Source: Minisyncoccus sp023229485 (GTDB lineage Bacteria; Patescibacteriota; Minisyncoccia; Minisyncoccales; Minisyncoccaceae). From it: a stretch of 64,000 nucleotides of DNA. Shown here in pieces: positions 15,284 through 23,537 of the stretch (positions are counted from its first letter, which is position 1; each line of letters begins with the position of its first letter). Below the pieces are notes generated by a model. It ran no database searches. It was not told the DNA's origin and was given only the letters and a program-made list of their open reading frames with translations. The position numbers and the translations under genes were made by a program. The stretch lies in assembly GCA_041663645.1 (NCBI GenBank), contig JBAYMH010000003.1, positions 42,017 to 106,016 on the forward strand, written 5' to 3'.

Positions 15284-16798
15284 TTATTGGATTAATGGTT
15301 CCTTCGCTAATATTTGATTAGCTTGAGCCGTAAGCTCATCAATTAATTTTTTAACACTTACAATTTCTTTTATTCTAAAAACATTAGCTCCGGCAAAAAT
15401 AAGCCCATTTTCCGTATCACCATTTCGTGCATTTTCAAGTGCCTTTAAAATACAATAAGCTTTATTACACACAGGACCAATACATCCTTCACATTCAGAA
15501 ATATTAACTTTTGGTGCCGTTCCATTTAAAATCTTTTCGGCAAAAGAATTCTTAATAGCCCGTCCAGGCAATCCAACAGGAGATTTAATAATCACAATAT
15601 CTTCCTCTTTTGAGGAAATATAAGCTTGTTTAAATTTGTCATCCGCATCACATTCATTAGTTGCTACAAATCGAGTTGCCATTTGCACTCCCTTAGCTCC
15701 CGCTCTAAGCATCTGAATAATATCTTTTCCATCAAATATTCCACCAGCAGCAATCACAGGAATTTTAATTGTTTGGACAGTTTCTTTTATAATATCTATT
15801 GTTTTCCTGAAAGGATGCCCTTCTGGAAATCCAAGATGTCCACCAGCGTCACAACCCTCAATTACAACAGCACTAGCCCCAGCATCCTCTGCTTTTTTAG
15901 CAACTTTTGCTGATGAAGCAATTATAAAAACTGGCACATTGTATTTCTTAGCGATTTCAAAAATATCACTTCGAGAACCCGCCCCTTGAATTACTAAATC
16001 AATCCCTTCTTCCATCGCCGCTTGAAGTAATTTTTGAAACGGCCCAATAACCCCCATAATATTTATTCCTATTATGCCATTCGTTCCAGCAATCTCCCTT
16101 GCCTTTTTGATTTCACTTTTAACCTCGTCAGGGTCACTCATTCCAGAAACCGCAATGATTCCAACGCCACCTTCTTTTGCAACATTACCAGCTAAATTAT
16201 GCAATGAAACTCTAACTGCCATGCCGCCCTGAATGATTGGCAATTTAGAAAAACGATTCCCTATTTTAAGGGTTGGCAATTTCATAAATTTATTAATTTT
16301 TTCATTTTTCTTTTCGCCATCACTTCGATTTCTTATTTCTCTTGCCTTGTCTTCCAACTCAGTTTTTTCTATTATTGCAACACTAAACCTTACTTCACAT
16401 TTTTTATCATTTTCGCTATATGCTTCTCCTATAAAATTAGCAATTTTTTCATTATGTATGGAAAGAAGTCTTACCCTATACTCTATTTTACTTCCCGGTA
16501 AAATAATTTCATAAAAAAGAGCACTCCTAACCTGATAAGCCAATAAATGTTTTTCCTCATTCTTTTTCCCAAGCTTTTCTCGAAGCAAAATAGTTCCAGT
16601 TTGTGCTATTCCCTCAACGACCAAAACCCCCGGCATTAAAGAAAAATCAACAAAATGCCCTTTAAAATATTCATCATCTATTGAAGTTTGCTTATATCCA
16701 ACGATATAGTTATCTTCAATTTTTTCTATTTCATCTACCCAAAGAAATGGATCATCGTAAGGAATCAATTTCTTTATTTGACTTTTTGAATAAAGCAT
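15284..16798 (-). CDS. Fusion: FabZ-like dehydratase plus FabK/NPD-like flavoprotein
   Basis: 504 residues from the ATG at 16798; I chose this because fabG ends 4 bases upstream, while a longer frame would run into it. Residues 1-150 are a hot-dog dehydratase with the catalytic pair H48 (in KGHF) and E62 (in VVEGIAQ), as in FabZ, which makes the enoyl thioester. After a charged linker (about 150-170), a second FMN TIM barrel starts at LPIIQGGMAV and ends with a cysteine cluster (ECEGCIGPVCNKAYC) that could bind a metal or cluster. The fusion joins dehydration and enoyl reduction in one polypeptide. I do not know this combination as a standard family. Confidence 0.85.
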   Translation of the reverse strand: MLYSKSQIKKLIPYDDPFLWVDEIEKIEDNYIVGYKQTSIDDEYFKGHFVDFSLMPGVLVVEGIAQTGTILLREKLGKKNEEKHLLAYQVRSALFYEIILPGSKIEYRVRLLSIHNEKIANFIGEAYSENDKKCEVRFSVAIIEKTELEDKAREIRNRSDGEKKNEKINKFMKLPTLKIGNRFSKLPIIQGGMAVRVSLHNLAGNVAKEGGVGIIAVSGMSDPDEVKSEIKKAREIAGTNGIIGINIMGVIGPFQKLLQAAMEEGIDLVIQGAGSRSDIFEIAKKYNVPVFIIASSAKVAKKAEDAGASAVVIEGCDAGGHLGFPEGHPFRKTIDIIKETVQTIKIPVIAAGGIFDGKDIIQMLRAGAKGVQMATRFVATNECDADDKFKQAYISSKEEDIVIIKSPVGLPGRAIKNSFAEKILNGTAPKVNISECEGCIGPVCNKAYCILKALENARNGDTENGLIFAGANVFRIKEIVSVKKLIDELTAQANQILAKEPLIQ

Positions 16799-16802
16799 AA
16801 TT

Positions 16803-17543
16803 TTATATTGCCAAGCCGCCATCAATATTTATAACCGCCCCAGTCACAAAACTTGCCTCGCTAGAAACAAGAAACGCAACAACACTAGCCACTTCTTCTG
16901 GCTTGCCAAACCTTCCAAGTGAAGTTAATTTTTTAACCATAATTTTCATTTCGTCCGGAATACTTTCGGCCATTTTTGTTTCGATAAATCCAGGAGCGAT
17001 AGCATTAACTCTTACTCCCAACTTTCCGACCTCCTTTGATAAGGATTTAGTAAAACCAATAAGCCCTGCTTTAGTTGCAGAATAATTTGTTTGTCCAAAA
17101 TTTCCTCTCTGTCCAACAACCGAAGAAACATTAACAATATTGCCACGATTTAAAACTATTAAAGGCAATGTAGCTTTTGTGACATTGAAAACTCCTGTCA
17201 AGTTAATATCAATTACACGCTGCCACTCTTCAATGGTCATCTTCGCTAATGTTCTATCTTGGTTAATACCAGCATTATTTACTAAAATATCCAATCCACC
17301 AAACTTTATTTCGATCTCCTTAGCCAATTTTTCAACCTCACTAAACTTTGAAACATCAGCAATCAAAGTTTCAACCTCGCCCCCACTCTTTTTGATTTCG
17401 TCAGCAACACTCGCCAAATTACTTTCTTGTGACGCTATGTCATTTAATATTATTTTTGCACCCATCGAAGACAGCTTTAAAGCGATTACTTTTCCAATCC
17501 CTTGAGATGAGCCGGTTATAAGAACTGTTTTGTTTTTTAACAT
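16803..17543 (-). CDS. fabG: 3-oxoacyl thioester reductase, FabG (SDR)
   Basis: A 246-residue classical short-chain dehydrogenase that reduces 3-oxoacyl to 3-hydroxyacyl thioesters. Seen are the cofactor motif TGSSQGIG, NNAG, the catalytic YSATK (Tyr and Lys) with the Ser of NVSSVVGQ, and a C-terminal GGLAI typical of FabG. The acidic residue after beta-2 (LND) is closer to NADH preference, but the region is not decisive. Without an ACP gene in the operon, the substrate may be a CoA thioester. It lies 14 bases after the DUF35-DUF362 gene. Confidence 0.95.
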   Translation of the reverse strand: MLKNKTVLITGSSQGIGKVIALKLSSMGAKIILNDIASQESNLASVADEIKKSGGEVETLIADVSKFSEVEKLAKEIEIKFGGLDILVNNAGINQDRTLAKMTIEEWQRVIDINLTGVFNVTKATLPLIVLNRGNIVNVSSVVGQRGNFGQTNYSATKAGLIGFTKSLSKEVGKLGVRVNAIAPGFIETKMAESIPDEMKIMVKKLTSLGRFGKPEEVASVVAFLVSSEASFVTGAVINIDGGLAI

Positions 17544-17557
17544 TTTTTTAAATAAAT

Positions 17558-18586
17558 TTATAATAAAATATCAATATTTCTTTGAACTTCTAAAATACCC
17601 CTACCAACGATTGGAATATTAGAAATATCAATATTTTTAAGATATTTTGGTAATTGATTAACTAATCCTGTCGCATTAAAAACAGCATCCAAGTTAACAG
17701 AATTTTTACTTGCGAAAATCAAATTCCTAAAAACAGGAAATTTGTCAACTCGTTGCGGATAAATCGCTTCTCCAATAGAAACAATATTCTTAATGTCTTT
17801 AATCTGAAGAACCATCTCCTCCTCAGAATATAAATATTTTAGAGAAAAATAATTTTCCTTATTTATTAATTTAAAAACATTTTCCGTCGAAGACCCTTTT
17901 CCACTTTTTAAAATACTTAGATTTAGAATCAGATCAGCTTCTTCAACCTCCTTCGATATTTCAATTTTCCCCTTTTTCACAAAGGCTCCCTTCGACAAAT
18001 CAAACGGAACAATCTTATTTTTTAGACAAACATCTAAAATCCCTGATTTCTGAGCAAGATTTTCTATTTCATAATCATCAAAAGATTGTGTTGCAATTTT
18101 TATTTCTTTAACATCCCTGTCATGCAAAAAAGTAATTACCGCACTTAAAAATTCAGTTGATGTGTTATCTCTAAGATAGTCATGAGTAGAAGAAACTAAT
18201 GTTGGTAAAATTAAAATCTTCGATTTTGAATTTAAATTAAATCCACCCAAAAGTTCACTAATTATTTCGATTGAATCAAGTAGATCGTAATTATTCCTCC
18301 AAATAGCTACCGCATCGTCATTGATATTGGACTCAAAATGAATATCTTCACCTATCATTTTTTCCTCTATTGATTTATAAGCAAATCTAATCCCCTTCTC
18401 GTCCTCTAATACCAAAGCAAAATAAGGAACCTTTGGATGCATAAGACTGGGAATTGAAACTTTAGATTTTGCAATTACCTTTGCTTTTGTTGTTTTTACT
18501 CGCTCCAAAATAGAAAAACAAAATGGACAAATATCCACTGGGTGTTGCCATTTTTTTTCACATTTTAAACATTTATAAAAAACCAT
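17558..18586 (-). CDS. Zinc-ribbon/DUF35-like domain fused to DUF362-like domain
   Basis: 342 residues. The N-terminus has a four-cysteine zinc ribbon (C6, C9, C20, C23) followed by a beta-rich segment to about residue 90, the layout of DUF35 proteins that accompany thiolases and channel acyl-CoA. From about residue 115 the protein resembles DUF362: KILILPTLVSSTHDY, EEADLILNLSILKSG and a C-terminal segment beginning near LIFASKNSVNLDAVFNATG. DUF362 has no firmly assigned reaction here, and no extra cysteine cluster is seen. It sits 9 bases after the thiolase gene, so a complex with it is likely. The domain assignment is by pattern only. Confidence 0.7.
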   Translation of the reverse strand: MVFYKCLKCEKKWQHPVDICPFCFSILERVKTTKAKVIAKSKVSIPSLMHPKVPYFALVLEDEKGIRFAYKSIEEKMIGEDIHFESNINDDAVAIWRNNYDLLDSIEIISELLGGFNLNSKSKILILPTLVSSTHDYLRDNTSTEFLSAVITFLHDRDVKEIKIATQSFDDYEIENLAQKSGILDVCLKNKIVPFDLSKGAFVKKGKIEISKEVEEADLILNLSILKSGKGSSTENVFKLINKENYFSLKYLYSEEEMVLQIKDIKNIVSIGEAIYPQRVDKFPVFRNLIFASKNSVNLDAVFNATGLVNQLPKYLKNIDISNIPIVGRGILEVQRNIDILL

Positions 18587-18595
18587 ACTAATATT

Positions 18596-19720
18596 TTATT
18601 TAATTTTTTTTAAAATATGCACCGTAACGCTTCCTCCCGCTCCTCCAATATTATGAGTTAATCCAATCTTAGGATTATTAACTTGCCTTTTGCCACAATC
18701 CCCTCGAAGCTGATGTACGATTTCATAAACCTGAGCGAGTCCAGTAGCAGAAATAGGATGCCCCTTTGCTTTAAGCCCACCAGAAACATTTATTGGCATC
18801 TCTCCTCCCAAGTTTATTTTTCCAGATCTTATCAACTCTCCCCCTTTCCCTTCTTCGGCAAAACCAATATCTTCATACGAAATAAGCTCAACAGAAGTAA
18901 ACGCATCATGAACTTCGGCAATGTCAATATCTTTTACAACAATTCCTGCTTGAGTAAACGCATCCTTAGCTGCAAGCTTAGTCGCTTTAAAGTGAGTAAT
19001 ATCTTCTCGCCCAAAAGTAAGAATTTGATCGGTAGCAAATCCAGACCCAATAACCTCTATTTCAGTTTCTTCCTCAGATATTATAACTGCAGCCCCGCCA
19101 TTTACCGACAAAGAACAGTCCATTAACCTAAGCGGTGAAGAAACCTCGGGAGAATCCTTAATTTTTTCTAAAGTTAGTGGTTTTTCATAAAAATATGCGT
19201 TTGGATTCAGGGCAGCATTCTGATGATTTTTAAAAGCAATCAACGACAAATCATCCATTGTTGCCTCATATTTTTCCATATACATTTGCCACACCAATGC
19301 ATTTTGAGTTGGAAAAAGCATTCCTTCGCTCTGTTCATAAATCTTCTCAGCCGCTGATAATATCCAATCAACAACAATTTCACTTCTATTATCAGCAAAT
19401 TTTTCTGCTCCCAACACTAAAATATTCTTAAAACCTTTCATTCTTAAGGCTGTCCACAACGCAACTCCCCCGCCACCACAGACAGAAACAATTTCAATAA
19501 TTGGTACGTTTGTCTTAAACAATTCGGATAAAAAAGATACTTTATGAGTCTGATGTTCGCCTCCAGCTGCACTAGACATACTAGTAAAAACAATTGCATC
19601 AATACTTTCAATACCAATTTTTGCATCCTTAAGTGCTTCAATTGCTGCTCTATAGGCAATATCCCACCAAGGCTTAGTCGAATAATCAAACTTCGTCATC
19701 CCGACACCTTTTATATACAT
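18596..19720 (-). CDS. Thiolase family protein (archaeal/SCP-x-like)
   Basis: 374 residues, first gene of the operon. The nucleophilic cysteine is C81 (SVCGGGGVAL), the catalytic histidine is in KAKGHPISATG, and the C-terminus reads THNIGGAGGS, the His-containing form found in archaeal and SCP2-type thiolases rather than in bacterial FadA/AtoB. Thiolases join two acyl-CoAs by non-decarboxylative Claisen condensation, or run in reverse. The following genes reduce and dehydrate, so synthesis is the likely direction. It could replace FabH/FabF. The MYIKGVGMTKF start is typical of the DUF35-partnered archaeal group. Confidence 0.88.
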   Translation of the reverse strand: MYIKGVGMTKFDYSTKPWWDIAYRAAIEALKDAKIGIESIDAIVFTSMSSAAGGEHQTHKVSFLSELFKTNVPIIEIVSVCGGGGVALWTALRMKGFKNILVLGAEKFADNRSEIVVDWILSAAEKIYEQSEGMLFPTQNALVWQMYMEKYEATMDDLSLIAFKNHQNAALNPNAYFYEKPLTLEKIKDSPEVSSPLRLMDCSLSVNGGAAVIISEEETEIEVIGSGFATDQILTFGREDITHFKATKLAAKDAFTQAGIVVKDIDIAEVHDAFTSVELISYEDIGFAEEGKGGELIRSGKINLGGEMPINVSGGLKAKGHPISATGLAQVYEIVHQLRGDCGKRQVNNPKIGLTHNIGGAGGSVTVHILKKIK

Positions 19721-19794
19721 ATTTATCTTTAAATTGTTAATTTTATGTAGTAATTCTAACTTGTATTTATCTAATCAAAAAGTAACTTATCCCC

Positions 19795-19817
19795 AAAATA
19801 AAACTAACTTTCGTTAG
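19795..19817 (-). terminator. Weak terminator after the hydrogenase genes
   Basis: Stem CTAAC with GTTAG around a four-base loop (19804-19817), followed on the minus strand by TTTTATTTT. The stem is only 5 bp, so read-through into the thiolase operon is possible. Confidence 0.4.
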
Positions 19818-19898
19818 ATTACTTTTACTAAAAACCCTTATTTATTAACAAAAATATCAACTTTTCATTAATCATTACCTCCAAGATTTTATAATCAC

Positions 19899-21557
19899 TT
19901 AATTAAATTTTTCCTTCATTACGCGATAGCTTGTTTTACACATTTCTTCAATATTTTCCTCACCCATTTTAGTAATCTTTTGGATAAAATTATTATCATA
20001 ATGAATATCGACACTTTCTTTCAAATCACAATCATTCATATTCTCACAAATTGGCTGCCCCCCTCCTCCTAAGCATCCTTTTGGGCATGCCATAACTTCA
20101 ACATAATCATAAGCCTTAGGATTTATTTTTAATTTTTCTAATACTTTCTTGGCAGACGCAAGACCATAAATGATTGCTACATTTATTTGTCTTCCGTTCA
20201 TATTAATGCTTATTTCACTTCCGTTCTCAATATCACTTATTTTTTTAAATTGTGACTCAAGTAAATCTTTTCCGGTATTATTTTTATAAAAAAGTTTTAC
20301 CCCCGAACTAACTATACCCTCATTACTATTATACGCACTCACATTCTTAATAAATATATCTTCTAAGGTCTCTTTTTCAATCCTTTTTAATATATTTTTA
20401 TTTTTTTCGATTAATCGACAAACCTCATTAGTGGTTAATATAAAATCAACTGGACTAATATCATTAATTTTAAGTTCAGGTCGTAAAACCTCATATTTTT
20501 TTGACGTACAAGGAGCAATTGAGACTACAAATATTTTTTTCGGATTGATTTTCCTTTCTTTTGTTAAATAATTTTTAACATATGCTCCCCAAATTATATG
20601 AGGCGATCTATTACTACTTAAGCTCGGGATAAACTCAGGAGAATAAAACTCAATATACTTTACCCATGCTGGACAATGCGAAGTGAATAAGCAACTACCA
20701 TTTTCTTTATTCATCCGTTCAATTAATTCTTTCGATTCTTTTTCAAGAATTATATCAACCCCAAAAGAAGTATCAAAAATCATTTTCCCTCCAAGCGATT
20801 TTAATGCACGAGAAAGAAAACTAATATTCCATTTCGGCCCAAGCTCCTGCTGGATGCTTTTAAGCATAATTGAAGAAAATTGAAATACTACATAATTCTC
20901 CTTATCCGCTAAGATACGCTCAACATCATAAATAGAATCAACTTCACTAAAGGCTCCACTCGGACAATGGGATAGGCATTGTCCACAATAAACACAATCT
21001 TTATGTCCACCCGAGCAAGGAACAATTTTAGAAAATCCGTTTAATTTTTCAATATTCAAAAAGCTAACACCTTGATTATTGCAAGCTTGAACACAATTAT
21101 AACAATTAACACACTTACCAGAATCAAAAACTATTGCAGGTCCAAATTGATATTTTTCACAATCAACAATCTTCTTATCTTTGTTTATTTTCTTAATTTC
21201 ATAGTCCTTTCCGATCTTCAAAAGTCGACAATATCTTTTTCTTCTGCAATTACTACAATCTTTTAAATGATTCGCAGAAATCAATTCGAAATTTATCTTC
21301 CTGATTTTTTCTATCTCCTCAGACGCCGTTATCACCTCCATCCCTTCCTCAATCTTAGTATTACATGAAGCAAAAAAACCTTTTCGCCCAATTATAGAAA
21401 CCAAACAGAGCCGACAACTAGACTCTGGCTTAAGATCAGGACAATAGCACAACCCAAGTATTTTAATATTATTTCGATTCGCAACAGTCATTATCGTTTC
21501 TTGAGCAACTCCTTCAACTTCTCTATTGTCTATTTTAAACTTGATTTTTTTCGTCAT
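19899..21557 (-). CDS. [FeFe]-hydrogenase-like protein with altered active-site loop
   Basis: 552 residues. From the N-terminus: a NuoG-type [2Fe-2S] domain (C at LGLC, SSCRLC, ASC), a His-Cys cluster (H-x3-C-x2-C-x5-C in HLKDCSNC), two [4Fe-4S] ferredoxin motifs (CVNCYNCVQAC and CVYCGQCLSHC), then the H-cluster domain. The H-cluster cysteine ligands are kept in TSHCPAW, APCTSKKYE and MACPKGCLGGGGQP. The residue that is normally the proton-transfer cysteine is H294, and the usual Met of the second motif is Ala. A C-terminal small-subunit-like tail is fused. It may evolve or oxidise H2, or act as a sensor. Maturases HydE, HydF and HydG are not in the window. Confidence 0.85.
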   Translation of the reverse strand: MTKKIKFKIDNREVEGVAQETIMTVANRNNIKILGLCYCPDLKPESSCRLCLVSIIGRKGFFASCNTKIEEGMEVITASEEIEKIRKINFELISANHLKDCSNCRRKRYCRLLKIGKDYEIKKINKDKKIVDCEKYQFGPAIVFDSGKCVNCYNCVQACNNQGVSFLNIEKLNGFSKIVPCSGGHKDCVYCGQCLSHCPSGAFSEVDSIYDVERILADKENYVVFQFSSIMLKSIQQELGPKWNISFLSRALKSLGGKMIFDTSFGVDIILEKESKELIERMNKENGSCLFTSHCPAWVKYIEFYSPEFIPSLSSNRSPHIIWGAYVKNYLTKERKINPKKIFVVSIAPCTSKKYEVLRPELKINDISPVDFILTTNEVCRLIEKNKNILKRIEKETLEDIFIKNVSAYNSNEGIVSSGVKLFYKNNTGKDLLESQFKKISDIENGSEISINMNGRQINVAIIYGLASAKKVLEKLKINPKAYDYVEVMACPKGCLGGGGQPICENMNDCDLKESVDIHYDNNFIQKITKMGEENIEEMCKTSYRVMKEKFN

Positions 21558-22530
21558 TTAATAATTTTGTTAAAATACTCTTTAAAGGAATAATTATATT
21601 TTTTCCTAAGGCACAAAAACTCGAATTTTCTAAACTATATATTATCTCATTCATCCTTTTATAATCAATTATCTTATCCTTCATCATTTCATAAATAACA
21701 AAAGTACCCTCACGGCAAGGAACACATTTATCACAATTCCCCTTATGGAAAAATTCCATTATTTTTTCAATTAAAAAATAAATATCGGTTTCTTTTTTAT
21801 TAAAAACAATTATCGAACCAATCCCAGAAACAGGAATTGAAATTTCACTCGACAATAAAAACTCACCAGAAGCTCCGCCACCAACTTGAACAAAAAACTC
21901 AAAATCAGGATAATTCCCAGTTTGCTTTAAAATTTTTTCGATACTTGTATCTTCTGGAAGAATAAAAACTCCTTCATTTTTTATATCTCCCGATAATGAA
22001 TAAAACTTTTCACCGCTATATTCCCCTTTTGAGATTCTACTCACTATATAAAAGGTTTCTACGTTGTTTATCAAAGTTGGCCTGCCAAAAAGGCCATTTT
22101 CGGTCAAATATGGGGGTTTTATTCTAGGTATCGCAGGCCTCCCCTCTATTATTTCACAGATAGTAGTTTCTTCGCCTCCTATATACCCAACGCTCGGTTC
22201 CTCAAAAACAACAATTGGCTTATTGCCGATTAAAGAAAGCAAAACAGTCTTATATTTTAAATAATAATCACTTCTTAGGTAAAGATAAGCCTTCTTCGCA
22301 TTAATTTCAGTTATTGCAATCAATATTCCGTTTATAACATCCTGGAGATAATTATCCAAAATGTAACCATCTTTTATGCTAGCAATTTCCCCTTCCGCTC
22401 CATTGCAAATTACATACTTATCTCCTGAAGATTTCTTAACTGCCTCCCACTTAATCCATGTTTCAAAGTTTCCACCACCCCTTCCGCGTAATTTAAAATT
22501 TCTGATTTTTTGAATAATATCTTCTTTCAT
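21535..22530 (-). CDS. NuoF-like NADH:acceptor subunit, short form
   Basis: 331 residues from the ATG at 22530; the longer frame would begin with TTG at 22548. It matches the 51-kDa NADH-binding subunit of complex I and of NAD-linked hydrogenases: RGRGGGNF at the FMN/NADH site, NGAEGE, IGGEETTICEIIEGR, PTLINNVET, and the [4Fe-4S] motif CDKCVPCREGTF with the distal cysteine in SSFCALG. It lacks the N-terminal thioredoxin-like [2Fe-2S] region and is about 100 residues shorter than NuoF. It overlaps the hydrogenase gene by 23 bases, which points to coupled translation and a two-subunit NADH-linked enzyme. Confidence 0.88.
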   Translation of the reverse strand: MKEDIIQKIRNFKLRGRGGGNFETWIKWEAVKKSSGDKYVICNGAEGEIASIKDGYILDNYLQDVINGILIAITEINAKKAYLYLRSDYYLKYKTVLLSLIGNKPIVVFEEPSVGYIGGEETTICEIIEGRPAIPRIKPPYLTENGLFGRPTLINNVETFYIVSRISKGEYSGEKFYSLSGDIKNEGVFILPEDTSIEKILKQTGNYPDFEFFVQVGGGASGEFLLSSEISIPVSGIGSIIVFNKKETDIYFLIEKIMEFFHKGNCDKCVPCREGTFVIYEMMKDKIIDYKRMNEIIYSLENSSFCALGKNIIIPLKSILTKLLNDEKNQV

Positions 22531-22538
22531 ACTTGCAA

Positions 22539-22547
22539 AGTATAGCA
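22539..22547 (-). promoter_or_regulatory. Extended -10 promoter of the hydrogenase operon
   Basis: On the minus strand the sequence TGCTATACT is an extended -10 element ending 8 bases before the ATG at 22530. No -35 box is seen. Transcription would start about at the ATG. Confidence 0.55.
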
Positions 22548-22580
22548 ATTAAAAAAATAATTAGATATTAAAATTTCCCC

Positions 22581-22606
22581 ATTAAAAACCTGCCTTTCGG
22601 CAGGTT
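22581..22606 (-). terminator. Rho-independent terminator of uppS
   Basis: Perfect 8-bp stem AACCTGCC (22587-22594) with GGCAGGTT (22599-22606), tetraloop, and TTTTTAAT following on the minus strand. Confidence 0.85.
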
Positions 22607-22613
22607 CATTATT

Positions 22614-23309
22614 CTATTTTCCGGTCCTTCGTTCACGCTTTGAAAAATCGATCATCGATTTCTCAAAACTCTCAACTCCAAAATCAGGAAAATATTTTTC
22701 AGAAAAAAATAATTGAGAATAAGCAGTATCCCACATCATAAATCCCGCAGAACTATGTGGATCGCCTTCACATCCCGTCCTAATTAAAAAATCTACTGCA
22801 GGCAAATCAAAAGTCCAAAGATTATTTTTTATCGCTTCATCTGTTATTTTTTGATCATTCTTTTTTAGCTTTTCCATGCATTCAATCATTTCGTCGGTTC
22901 CATTATACGCCATAAGAAAAGTTAATCCATGATTACTATAATCTTTTGTTTTTTTGATTACTTTTCGAATTGCATCTTTCAAAGATTCTGGGAAAAGTTC
23001 TTCCCATTTTCCCAAAACCCTAATTCTTACACCCGCTTCATGAACTTTTGGTTCATCGGCCAGCCTATTAAAATAATCTTCAAAAATCTCAAATAAATAA
23101 GTCACTTCTTCCTTTGGTCGTTTTGTTACATTATCCAAAGAAGCTCCCCAGAAAGTAAGAAATTTAATATTTAGTTCTAATGCCTTTGTAAGTAATTCTT
23201 CAAACCTTTCTGCACCCTTACGATGACCAATAAACGCAGCCAACCCCCTATTTTTTGCCCATCTCCTGTTTCCATCAGGAATAATTGCTACATGATTAGG
23301 AATATTCAT
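22614..23309 (-). CDS. uppS: Isoprenyl (undecaprenyl) diphosphate synthase
   Basis: A 231-residue cis-prenyltransferase that extends farnesyl diphosphate with isopentenyl diphosphate to the lipid carrier for peptidoglycan. The family start HVAIIPDGNRRWAKNRG carries the catalytic aspartate and the phosphate-binding Asn/Arg. The region FWGASLDNVTKRPKEEV replaces the usual FSTENWxRPxxEV motif. The C-terminal motif LIRTGCEGDPHSSAGFMMWDTAYSQLFF corresponds to the RTSGExRISNFLLWQxAYxE segment. The substitutions are larger than in model organisms, but the fold assignment is secure. A small membrane protein gene lies directly upstream. Confidence 0.93.
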   Translation of the reverse strand: MNIPNHVAIIPDGNRRWAKNRGLAAFIGHRKGAERFEELLTKALELNIKFLTFWGASLDNVTKRPKEEVTYLFEIFEDYFNRLADEPKVHEAGVRIRVLGKWEELFPESLKDAIRKVIKKTKDYSNHGLTFLMAYNGTDEMIECMEKLKKNDQKITDEAIKNNLWTFDLPAVDFLIRTGCEGDPHSSAGFMMWDTAYSQLFFSEKYFPDFGVESFEKSMIDFSKRERRTGK

Positions 23310-23480
23310 TTATTTTTGCGGATTAATATCTCTTTCTATTATCTTTATTTGTTGTCCAGCCTCATTCTTAGCCATAATATATCCAAACGAAAAAGACAGT
23401 AAAGAAACAAGAATTACCGCAATACTAAGGACAATTTCTGACTCGCTAGCTTTGACAAATTTACCTATTTTTGCTAACAT
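23310..23480 (-). CDS. Small single-pass membrane protein
   Basis: 56 residues: a short basic N-terminus, a segment SESEIVLSIAV leading into one hydrophobic helix (about residues 16-36), then a polar tail ending in NPQK. Its stop codon abuts the uppS ATG with no gap, so the two are translationally linked. I do not recognise a named family, although short proteins with a similar charged lead and single helix seem common in CPR genomes (recalled, not checked). It may hold a partner at the membrane. The start ATG at 23480 overlaps the promoter of rpmA on the other strand. Confidence 0.65.
   Translation of the reverse strand: MLAKIGKFVKASESEIVLSIAVILVSLLSFSFGYIMAKNEAGQQIKIIERDINPQK
23452..23480 (+). 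promoter_or_regulatory. Probable promoter of rpmA
   Basis: Perfect TTGACA at 23452-23457, 17-bp spacer, and TAACAT (4 of 6) at 23475-23480. The rpmA start is 57 bases further on. It lies inside the divergent small membrane-protein gene. Confidence 0.6.
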
Positions 23481-23537
23481 TTTAATTACTTAATTAGTAA
23501 TGGCTGATATACATTATTTAATCAGCAAAACGAAAAA

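Noticed and set aside
18683..19126. A 147-codon plus-strand frame opposite the thiolase gene
   Set aside because: It overlaps conserved thiolase motifs on the other strand and shows no family features.
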